Shown piece after piece: positions 1 to 6,079 of a DNA stretch of 6,161 nt. The notes below the pieces were generated by a model that was given only the letters and a program-made list of their open reading frames with translations, was not told the origin of the DNA and ran no database searches. The position numbers were made by a program, and so were the translations under genes. Positions within the stretch are counted from its first letter, which is position 1; every line of letters starts with the position of its first letter. This DNA is from Pseudomonadota bacterium. Its GTDB lineage: Bacteria; SAR324; XYD2-FULL-50-16; JAHJRI01. The stretch lies in contig JAKSDL010000674.1 in assembly GCA_022360105.1 (NCBI GenBank), positions 1-6,161 on the forward strand, read 5' to 3'.

Positions 1-1
1 C

Positions 2-3000
2 AGTGTTTCCGAACAAATCATGCGTATGCCTGATGTTTCTGTTTATCCAAACAAAGCAGACAATCCGGAAAGTAATGATGGTACACTGGTAGGTGGCGAC
101 AACGGCACTATCAATGAAGACAATCTCCCTGTTTCTGTTGACAAGCAAATCGTGACAGATACCGTCCAGGCTAAAACAGGTGACGAGTCCGTAAAACCAA
201 AAGATTCTCCCCTGAATCAAACCCTCGATGAAGTAAACCATGCAGTAAACGGAGATGATAACAAAGTACTCGATCAATCTAAAAAAGAAGAAGACAAAGA
301 GCAAACAGATAAACCTAAGGAACCGGACAATCTGCAAAAGAATGGAGCCGCGCCACCACCTAATGCTGGTGGAGGAAGCATACCCGCTAATACTGGTGAT
401 CAGGCTCCTAAAACAAACCTGGAAGGAGTTGTCACCAATCTGGCAACCCTAAAATCCACACCCATCCAATTCAACCAGCCAAATACGGCAAAACTTCCAC
501 AAAACCAAGCTCTAGAACTTTTCAGCAACCATCGACTTGCCACAGAAGCAGCCAATAGTTTTCTTAATTACGGTAGCGGACAGGTAAGTTCACTTATTCA
601 AAGAGCACGGACTGTTTCTTCCAATCTGATTGCCAGTGCCAACACAGCAAAGCAGACGATTAGGAATAAGGTCAGCGAAGAAGTTAACCGAATTGGTTCA
701 TCTATAATTCTGCTAAAATCTGGTGTTTTGCAGAATTCCGTTAATGCTATCAGCAGCATTCGAAACGATTTCATTGCCCAGGAATCTGTTATTAAATCAC
801 GAGCAGTTACATCAAGACAAAAAGTCAACACGGAATACCAAACTGAGTTGGCAAAAATTGATGGAAAAATGGCCGCACAATACCCGGTCATTGATAGCAT
901 TTACATTAAAGGTGTTGAAGCTCTAAAACAGACAGGAATCGATGTTGGGCAGCAAGCTGAAAACAAGCAGATAGCAGACGCCGATGCAATGATGGATGGT
1001 GTTGAAAAAGTTGATGATAACTTTCTCGATGGCCCCTTCACATACAATAAGCTGAAAGCCAGATCGGATGCCAAGAAAGCAGTTGGAAAAGGTTACAACG
1101 AATCGTTTGTCAATGCCGGAATGGAGCAGGCAGATAAACTGCTAAAAGGCCCCGGAAAGGAAAACGACTATGATACCGTCAAAAACCTTGGCGAAAGTGC
1201 CAAAGACGCTTTGTTGAATCATCACCGGGTATCCATCGATGGGATCAATACTGCTGAGAAGCAAGCACTGGATAAACTAAAGGAAACCCGGGATTCCCTC
1301 ATTAAAACTGCTGAGGAAGCAAAAAACAAAACATTGGATTTATTGACTCAGCAGAATTCAGCTCAAACAGCAATGCTCCACGCGTTCGGTAATCGCCAGA
1401 TTGCGGCTATCGACAGGGACCTTCAAAAAGCAGTTGACGGAATCAAGACTGGTATTGTCACCGCCGCTCAAAATTTAATCAATGAGCTTAGCCAGTTTAA
1501 GAACAGCATGAACGGCACAGAATCTCCTGATGCCACCGATCTTGGTAACATGCTTTTCGGAAGCAAGGAAACGCTCATCTCCACTATCTCTCAGGTCAAT
1601 AATAATGCCAATCTTGCTATCCAATCCGCCAGGAATAGCCTGGTTAACGGTGGAACCCAGGCAGCACAGGGAGTCAAAAACCTGAATGATACCGGGATTT
1701 CCGATTCAAATGATATTGGTAATGAATTTAGCATTATTGCCACGAATTTAAAGAATAACGCCAAAGATGCTTACAAAACCTTGGAGAGTAACCACCAGCA
1801 AGCAAACACATCCACCATCGAGGCCTCTCTGAATGCCTTCAAAGAGATGAGCAAAGGCACGGACGATTTGTTTGTCAACCTGCTAAACAACCTTGAGGAG
1901 GGCCTAAAATCCACCAATGAATCGTTTAAAACTGCCCTCCTTGATTCCATGAATACCCAGATGCCTGAGACCTCAAAGGATGAGGAAGACAAGGCAGAGG
2001 CTAAAGTGCAACCCAGGTGGAAAAAGGTTGTCAAGTTCCTGGTAGTTTTAATCGTCGCGGTTGCTATTGCCCTTGTGTTGGGTCCCTTGGTTATCGGGTT
2101 TATTTCAGGTGCTGCAATGGCTTTGGGAGCATCTTCCACTGCAGCACTCTTTATTAGCTCCATCCTGGGAGGAGCCATAGTCGGGGCTATAAGTGGTGCG
2201 GCAGGGCAGATAGTTGGAAACCTGATCGATGGTAAAAAGTGGTATCAGGATCTTGGGCAAGCCGTCATAGCAGGCGCAATTGGAGGGGCCATTGGAGGAC
2301 TGGGCGGGGCCTTGGGTAAAGCACTCACTGAAACGGCCACGACAGTCCTTGTACCCGCTTTAACACGCTTCGGATTCGATTTTGTATTTGATTTTGGTGG
2401 AAATTTATTGGGTGATCTAATTGCAGGCAAACCCATAACCTGGGATAGTGTATTGCTTGGTTTAGCCATATCATTTACTTCATCTTTCCTGGGCAACGTA
2501 GGATCACTCAAACCCAGAAGAGTCGATGTGGACGTGGATGGGCCTTCAGTTAGGGCTGACAGTGGGCCATCAGGACTGGAAGGGATTGGTCATCGTTTGG
2601 GAACCAGGTTTGGCAACAGGATTAAATCCGGATTCAGAGGAGCAGGCGATGTCACCCCAACAAATGTTTCCGGAACCAGCCAAGCCACAAACACAGACGT
2701 CGTTACGCAAGCTGATGCTGTTGAAACCACCAGGATTTCAGATTCTGCCGAAACAACACAGAATCCGGACACCGATTCCATTACTCAAAATCTTGATACA
2801 GAGTCTATGCCCGTCAATGATTCGGTTGAAACCACAAACCAAGTTGATGCGACTGAAAACACCAGAATCAGCGACGATGTTGATGCGACAAACAAAGTCG
2901 ACGAAACAACAGTAACAGATCAGTACACGCAAACAGACAAGGATATCGAAGATACCAATGCCAGAAGTAATGTAAATGATGTTGATACTGAAACTAAAGT

Positions 3001-3439
3001 TGACGAGAACACTGTTTCGGATAAGGCTGACACCGAAACAAGGGTTGAAGAAACCAGCAATACAACAGATACTAACACCCAGGGATCTAAAACAACCAGT
3101 AAAAGACTGGAGTATATGGGTCGGACCCCTGGTAAAAAGTCCAGGACCGGTCAGGAAGTAATTGAAAGAATGCGTGTTGATGGCACTGTCAAAACCGAGC
3201 GCGGAAGGACACTTTTCCAATCAAAACAGGATAGCCAATGGTACGATATTTCACTTGCTGACATGTCCCACAAAGTGGATGCTGTTACCTGGTGGAATGA
3301 TATTGGTCGGTTTTTTGGTCCAAAATCGAAAGAGGTGAGAGCGTGGATGCTTGACAGCAGTAACTACTATCTTGAGCATTTTAGTTACAATCGTTCACAA
3401 GGGGCAAGATTAGGTATCAACTACCAGGATCCTCCTTAA
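2..3439 (+). CDS. DUF4157-linked modular effector with C-terminal GH-E-type nuclease toxin domain (5' end missing)
   Basis: This is the 3' part of a large polymorphic-toxin-like protein, 1145 residues in the window. The frame is open to the first base, and SVSEQIMRMP precedes and includes the first Met (base 20). That stretch matches the segment flanking DUF4157 in eCIS cargo proteins, so the true start lies upstream. Numbering from the Met at base 20: residues 1-150 are an acidic D/N/K/P-rich linker; 150-660 are mainly helical, Ala/Gln/Asn/Lys-rich and probably coiled coil; 667-835 are hydrophobic and Gly/Ala-rich; 890-1027 are a Thr/Asp/Val repeat linker; 1029-1139 are the toxin. The toxin contains GRTPGKKSRTG, an ADMSHKVDAVTWWN motif with His1084, GPKSKEVRAWM with Glu1105, and NRSQGARLG near the end. 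This resembles the GH-E group of the HNH/endonuclease VII superfamily, so nucleic acid cleavage is inferred. The TPR gene 16 bases downstream fits an immunity role. The nuclease call is fairly secure; delivery by an eCIS is less so. Confidence 0.8.
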   Translation, partial: SVSEQIMRMPDVSVYPNKADNPESNDGTLVGGDNGTINEDNLPVSVDKQIVTDTVQAKTGDESVKPKDSPLNQTLDEVNHAVNGDDNKVLDQSKKEEDKEQTDKPKEPDNLQKNGAAPPPNAGGGSIPANTGDQAPKTNLEGVVTNLATLKSTPIQFNQPNTAKLPQNQALELFSNHRLATEAANSFLNYGSGQVSSLIQRARTVSSNLIASANTAKQTIRNKVSEEVNRIGSSIILLKSGVLQNSVNAISSIRNDFIAQESVIKSRAVTSRQKVNTEYQTELAKIDGKMAAQYPVIDSIYIKGVEALKQTGIDVGQQAENKQIADADAMMDGVEKVDDNFLDGPFTYNKLKARSDAKKAVGKGYNESFVNAGMEQADKLLKGPGKENDYDTVKNLGESAKDALLNHHRVSIDGINTAEKQALDKLKETRDSLIKTAEEAKNKTLDLLTQQNSAQTAMLHAFGNRQIAAIDRDLQKAVDGIKTGIVTAAQNLINELSQFKNSMNGTESPDATDLGNMLFGSKETLISTISQVNNNANLAIQSARNSLVNGGTQAAQGVKNLNDTGISDSNDIGNEFSIIATNLKNNAKDAYKTLESNHQQANTSTIEASLNAFKEMSKGTDDLFVNLLNNLEEGLKSTNESFKTALLDSMNTQMPETSKDEEDKAEAKVQPRWKKVVKFLVVLIVAVAIALVLGPLVIGFISGAAMALGASSTAALFISSILGGAIVGAISGAAGQIVGNLIDGKKWYQDLGQAVIAGAIGGAIGGLGGALGKALTETATTVLVPALTRFGFDFVFDFGGNLLGDLIAGKPITWDSVLLGLAISFTSSFLGNVGSLKPRRVDVDVDGPSVRADSGPSGLEGIGHRLGTRFGNRIKSGFRGAGDVTPTNVSGTSQATNTDVVTQADAVETTRISDSAETTQNPDTDSITQNLDTESMPVNDSVETTNQVDATENTRISDDVDATNKVDETTVTDQYTQTDKDIEDTNARSNVNDVDTETKVDENTVSDKADTETRVEETSNTTDTNTQGSKTTSKRLEYMGRTPGKKSRTGQEVIERMRVDGTVKTERGRTLFQSKQDSQWYDISLADMSHKVDAVTWWNDIGRFFGPKSKEVRAWMLDSSNYYLEHFSYNRSQGARLGINYQDPP
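2018..2520 (+). other. Gly/Ala-rich hydrophobic region inside the effector
   Basis: This part of the large gene encodes about residues 667-835. It opens with basic RWKKVVK, then a strongly hydrophobic helix of about 25 residues (FLVVLIVAVAIALVLGPLVI). Small-residue segments follow (GGAIVGAISGAAG and AGAIGGAIGGLGGALG), separated by the polar NLIDGKKWYQDLG. Comparable glycine-rich pre-toxin regions are known in polymorphic toxins, just before the variable tip. The segment could insert into a membrane or pack as small-residue helices during delivery. Which of these applies cannot be told from sequence alone. Confidence 0.7.
2695..3100 (+). repeat. Degenerate Thr/Asp/Val-rich repeat linker before the toxin tip
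   Basis: About 135 codons encode a low-complexity, acidic, Thr-rich stretch between the hydrophobic region and the nuclease domain. Units recur imperfectly: VETTRISD, VETTNQVDATENTRISD, VDATNKVDETTVTD, VDTETKVDENTVSD and ADTETRVEETS. The codons are also similar between units (gttgaaaccac occurs twice), which points to duplication followed by drift. The region is probably disordered and works as a flexible tether. Repetitive DNA here could also serve as a site for exchanging toxin tips by recombination, but that is inference. Confidence 0.75.
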
Positions 3440-3455
3440 AACATTTCGTAAACTC

Positions 3456-3872
3456 ATGGAATTAACCGATCAAATCTACGATAAAATAATCGAATTGTGT
3501 GATCAGGGCGATCAATACATTGAAAATGGTGATTATAACAAAGCTGTAGATATTTATACAAAAGCTCTTGATCTTGTTCCTTCACCCAAAACAGATTGGG
3601 AAGCTAGTACTTGGATTTACACGGCTATAGGCGATGCGTATTTTTTTCTGGAGGACTTCTCAAAGGCAACTGATAATTTTTACAATGTTCTGAATTGTCC
3701 GGGCGGTCTATCCAATCCCTATGTATTACTTCGTTTAGGGGAATCCTTATTTGAGAATGGAGATTCAAATAAAGCCAAAGAATACTTGCTTAAAGCCTAT
3801 ATGCTTGATGGGAAAAAGATATTTGATGAGGAAGACATAAAATATTTCAACCACATAAAAGATATTATTTGA
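3456..3872 (+). CDS. TPR protein, probable immunity protein for the upstream nuclease toxin
   Basis: This gene encodes a 138-aa cytoplasmic protein with no signal peptide or membrane segment. Three tetratricopeptide-like helical hairpins are visible. Residues 13-44 carry the best TPR pattern (GDQYIENGDYNKAVDIYTKA), 53-85 hold IGDAYFFLEDFSKATDNF, and 87-119 hold LGESLFENGDSNKAKEYLLK. The protein ends with a DEEDIKYFNHIK segment, a tail I associate with TPR-type immunity proteins of polymorphic toxin systems. The start lies 16 bases after the toxin stop, so the two are probably co-transcribed. No clear Shine-Dalgarno sequence precedes the ATG, so translation may be coupled to the toxin gene or rely on leaderless-like, A/U-rich initiation. 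The gene is visibly more A+T rich than the toxin. Immunity function is inferred from position and family; a generic TPR adaptor remains possible. Confidence 0.8.
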   Translation: MELTDQIYDKIIELCDQGDQYIENGDYNKAVDIYTKALDLVPSPKTDWEASTWIYTAIGDAYFFLEDFSKATDNFYNVLNCPGGLSNPYVLLRLGESLFENGDSNKAKEYLLKAYMLDGKKIFDEEDIKYFNHIKDII

Positions 3873-3876
3873 AAGG
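3871..3876 (+). promoter_or_regulatory. Ribosome binding site deciding the start of the second TPR gene
   Basis: GAAAGG lies 7 bases before the ATG at 3884, overlaps the TGA stop of the previous gene, and gives good Shine-Dalgarno spacing. An in-frame TTG at 3869 overlaps that stop, but it has no such site in front of it. The ATG is therefore the better start, and it makes the two TPR proteins almost equal in length (138 and 139 aa). Confidence 0.6.
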
Positions 3877-3883
3877 TATAATA

Positions 3884-4303
3884 ATGGCTGTTTTGGAACC
3901 GTCTTTAAAAAAACAAGTTGATGAGTTAATGGATAAAAGCAATCAAGAATATGATAAACAGGATTTTCCCAAGTCAATTGAATACCTGGCAGATGCATGG
4001 GATATTCTGCCTAAGCCTAAAGGATCATGGGACGATAGCTTTTATATTGCTTTATATCTCAGTGAGACCTATTTGTTGATGGAAGATTATAAGAAAGCAG
4101 AGGACTGGGCCGAAACTATTTTCGATTGCGCATTAAATAGAATTGATAGTGGAGAAAGGGAATTTCTATTAGGAAAAGTTGCCTTTGAGTCTGGAAAGGA
4201 GACCGAAGCAAAGAATTATTTCAAAATAGCTGATCAAAAGTCTGAATCAAGATGTTTTGAGGATCAAGACAAAAAATATCATCAATTTTTCAAATCCAAT
4301 TAA
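3884..4303 (+). CDS. Second TPR protein, paralogue of the preceding immunity candidate
   Basis: From the ATG at 3884 this encodes a 139-aa soluble protein that aligns over its whole length with the preceding TPR protein. The shared order is: a helical start; a first hairpin ending in AWDILPKPKGSWDDS (compare ALDLVPSPKTDWEAS); a second hairpin with ETYLLMEDYKKAEDW; a third with FESGKETEAKNYFK; and a terminal FEDQDKKYHQFFK (compare FDEEDIKYFNHIK). Identity is modest, so the duplication is old or the two arrived separately. Its start is 11 bases after the stop of the first copy, so one transcript is likely. It may protect against a different nuclease variant (an orphan immunity gene) or widen protection. 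A TTG start at 3869 would add five residues and is less likely. Confidence 0.75.
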   Translation: MAVLEPSLKKQVDELMDKSNQEYDKQDFPKSIEYLADAWDILPKPKGSWDDSFYIALYLSETYLLMEDYKKAEDWAETIFDCALNRIDSGEREFLLGKVAFESGKETEAKNYFKIADQKSESRCFEDQDKKYHQFFKSN

Positions 4304-4516
4304 TCTCCAGAAAAAAGCTTTGCCAACTGCCTATTATGGGAAAATAAACTACAGACTCTTGGCCTGGGAAACATTAAAACAGACTGGTTACTGGTAGTAA
4401 CGGTTTCAGATAAAAAATTGATTCACCTTGATAAAAATGGAAGCGGTGCTTTGAAAGTTGTTTTTAAACAAAAACAAATCGACATGTTCGACCTCAATGG
4501 AAAATCCGTGTTTTAA
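4304..4516 (+). pseudogene. Probable remnant reading frame with no start codon, after the TPR pair
   Basis: Directly after the TAA of the second TPR gene, and in the same frame, 70 sense codons run to a TAA at 4514-4516. The peptide looks like real protein: it includes NCLLWENKLQTLGLGNIKTDW, LLVVTVSDKKLIHLDKNG and KQIDMFDLNGKSVF, with alternating hydrophobic residues that suggest beta strands. The only ATG is near the end and there is no convincing start upstream; TTG codons within it lack a ribosome site. It is most likely the 3' remnant of a deleted gene, perhaps an older toxin tip or immunity gene. I do not recognise the family. Occasional readthrough of the TPR stop would fuse it to that protein, but nothing specific supports this. 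Confidence 0.4.
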
Positions 4517-4551
4517 TCATTTTTACCACCTATTTCTTATAGAAAAGAATC

Positions 4552-5223
4552 GTGCAAAAAGCTATCTGGGTTTCTAAAGATAAAAAAAAATTTTTCCTGA
4601 TACCAGTGAATCACCAATTTCAGGAAGGAGAGTTGCTTATAATTTCACTGAGTAACGAATCAAAAATGGTTGATCCTGATTCCATTGGAAAATTCAGTAC
4701 TTCAAAAAATCAAATATGGAAGCATTTAGAAGAAGAATTGGAAAATACCATGGAAGATGCAAAAAACGCGTTCATGGAACTGAAAGCATTTCACGATATT
4801 TTGCCTCCTGACGACTCGTTGCGAAAAAAAAGCACGGCACACCAAATTGATCAATACCAGCATTTGGTTTCACAAATGTTTGGTCAACCAACCACAACTT
4901 CAATTGAAAGTATTAGAAAGAATGAAAACGCTGCTGAGTTGGCTAAGGGTATAGAAAAATACATTACTGATGGACAGGCACAAGAGTCTATACAAGAAGT
5001 TAGCGGTTACTTAAAAAAGATAACCACACTGTTGGATAAGCCTGAAAACCAGGGAAAAAGCCTGAATGAACTGATTGCTACTATCACCAATGAACTAACT
5101 GAAAACTCGGAAAAAGAAAGAAAGGAGATGCAGGAAAGAATAAAGAAGTCCGCAAAAGATGCCATTTCCATATCACTTGATAAGGTCGGATTTGAAGTAT
5201 TCAAAGGTGTAAAAAACGACTGA
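4552..5223 (+). CDS. Unrecognised 223-aa soluble, mostly helical protein
   Basis: I do not recognise this family. The start is a GTG at 4552. An in-frame stop lies just upstream (4540-4542), and an A-rich, weak ribosome site (AAAAGA) sits a few bases before the GTG. Residues 1-50 look like a small beta-rich part (KFFLIPVNHQF, EGELLIISLS). Residues 51-85 form a charged helix (EEELENTMEDAKNAFMELKAF). After a Pro/Asp break, residues 95-205 are helical with heptad-like spacing and a strongly charged end (ENSEKERKEMQERIKKSAKDA). There is no signal peptide, membrane helix, or visible catalytic or metal-binding motif. The gene stops 21 bases before the membrane-protein gene that follows, so the two probably form a small operon. 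It could be a scaffold or accessory protein; that is a guess from its shape. Confidence 0.7.
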   Translation: MQKAIWVSKDKKKFFLIPVNHQFQEGELLIISLSNESKMVDPDSIGKFSTSKNQIWKHLEEELENTMEDAKNAFMELKAFHDILPPDDSLRKKSTAHQIDQYQHLVSQMFGQPTTTSIESIRKNENAAELAKGIEKYITDGQAQESIQEVSGYLKKITTLLDKPENQGKSLNELIATITNELTENSEKERKEMQERIKKSAKDAISISLDKVGFEVFKGVKND

Positions 5224-5233
5224 AAGGATTACC

Positions 5234-5239
5234 GGAGAG
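5234..5239 (+). promoter_or_regulatory. Ribosome binding site of the two-helix membrane protein
   Basis: GGAGAG lies 5 bases before the ATG at 5245. It is the clearest Shine-Dalgarno sequence in the window and supports that start. Confidence 0.65.
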
Positions 5240-5244
5240 ATTTT

Positions 5245-5718
5245 ATGAATCAACAAGCTATGCATGCGTTGAAATTCAGTGAGAACGACCTGGTGTTAAA
5301 TCGCTCAGGAATTTTAAGTGACGGGCAAAAATCAAAAATAATGCGCGGTTCAAAAATGCTGGCTACGACAACCTTCGCACTAATTTTTGCACTTGGCTTG
5401 GGAGTTTTTATTGTAAACGATAGATCTTTTAAAACTGGTCAAGTCATCGCTATGGTCTCTGTAGCTGGCTGTTTAATCTTGTTTTCTCTTTTCTTTTTTG
5501 TAAAAAACTTGAATAGCATCATTAAGGGAAAAGTAAAAAAAACCACAGGTACCATTCATTTTGAAATGAGAAGTCATACTAAACACCTCGTTATTACCGA
5601 AACCAATCAATCCTTCTTTTGGCCCTTTCCGTCTGACTTAATAAAGCCTGGAACGAACTATAACGTTTATTTCCTTGATCCTTTTAATAATTTCTTATCT
5701 ATGGAAGAAGAGTATTAG
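5245..5718 (+). CDS. 157-aa protein with two transmembrane helices and a small C-terminal domain
   Basis: The protein starts with a short soluble segment containing ENDLVLNRSGILSDGQK. Two membrane helices follow, at about residues 38-57 (MLATTTFALIFALGLGVFIV) and 66-87 (QVIAMVSVAGCLILFSLFFFV), joined by a short loop. From residue 90 the chain is soluble: KGKVKKTTGTI, then HLVITETNQSFFWPFP, KPGTNYNVYFLDPFNNFLSMEEE. The layout of NRxGxLSxxQ, two helices, then a small beta domain ending in a vYfxpxxnxLLSxE-like pattern recalls a group of uncharacterised small membrane proteins I have seen in several phyla, but I cannot name it. The basic residues at 31-37 and 92-99 would place both ends in the cytoplasm. 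It sits 21 bases behind the 223-aa gene and is probably co-expressed with it. Function unknown. Confidence 0.75.
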   Translation: MNQQAMHALKFSENDLVLNRSGILSDGQKSKIMRGSKMLATTTFALIFALGLGVFIVNDRSFKTGQVIAMVSVAGCLILFSLFFFVKNLNSIIKGKVKKTTGTIHFEMRSHTKHLVITETNQSFFWPFPSDLIKPGTNYNVYFLDPFNNFLSMEEEY

Positions 5719-5727
5719 CGTGGCTAA
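5715..5727 (+). terminator. Possible weak hairpin at the end of the membrane-protein gene
   Basis: TTAGC-GTG-GCTAA forms a perfect 5-bp stem with a 3-base loop and overlaps the TAG stop codon. A run of five T residues follows eight bases later (5736-5740). The stem is short and the T run is not adjacent, so this is at best a weak intrinsic terminator and may be chance. Confidence 0.2.
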
Positions 5728-6079
5728 GTTCGATCTTTTTAATGATGTCTCCTTCCTGTGTATCTCCTATCATTGCAACTACTAACTTTCCTTCTTAAAG
5801 AATAGAATTGGGATTAGCGTAATTATATAGTGCTCGGTCAGCTTGCTGATTTTGGTTATATCTACCTTGTAGTAAAGAAACTTATTGCTGAATTGCAGGC
5901 TAGCCATACATCAAAAGATAGACTCAAGTCTCACTGTCTTGACGTTGAAGAGGTATCACATTAGGATAAATTAATGATTGTTTTCCGAGTTCAGGCTATT
6001 TTGGATATCCACCCTCCCAACCGGCAAAACCCATAGTCATTCTTTTTGCTGTTACATCCCATGAAAAAAACCTATCGAA
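5719..6079. other. Non-genic stretch with short protein-like fragments
   Basis: These 361 bases hold no gene I can support. The best open stretch is + strand 5818-5964. From a GTG at 5830 it would give 44 aa, including LADFGYIYLVVKKLIAELQ and KSHCLDVEEVSH, which read like natural protein, but no ribosome site precedes the GTG. On the - strand, 5773 down to 5699 would encode 24 aa beginning MIGDTQEGDIIKKIELSH, overlapping the end of the membrane-protein gene. Both may be debris of decayed genes. Any promoter for the exporter gene at 6080 should lie here, but I see no convincing -35/-10 or Bacteroidota-type box. Confidence 0.4.

Noticed and set aside
1771..2511. Long open frames on the - strand within the large gene
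   Set aside because: They are shadows of the real + strand gene: their translations are low-quality Pro/Ala/Ser-rich sequence opposite the Gly/Ala-rich region and have no ribosome sites.
2738..3220. 160-codon - strand open frame over the repeat linker and toxin start
   Set aside because: It is generated by the biased codons of the Thr/Asp repeats on the other strand, and its Cys/Ile/Phe-rich translation matches no domain I know.
20..3439. Taking the ATG at base 20 as the true start of the large gene
   Set aside because: The frame is open before it, and the preceding codons (SVSEQI) continue a recognisable DUF4157-flanking segment, so this Met is internal.
3869..3883. TTG at 3869 as the start of the second TPR gene
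   Set aside because: The ATG at 3884 has a well-spaced GAAAGG, and it gives a protein matching the length of its paralogue.
4387..4401. Perfect inverted repeat GTTACT-GGT-AGTAAC as a terminator
   Set aside because: The stem is only 6 bp, no T run follows, and it lies inside a protein-like reading frame.
5699..5773. 24-aa - strand peptide at the end of the membrane-protein gene
   Set aside because: It is too short, overlaps a well-supported gene, and has no supporting context; it is kept only as a possible remnant.
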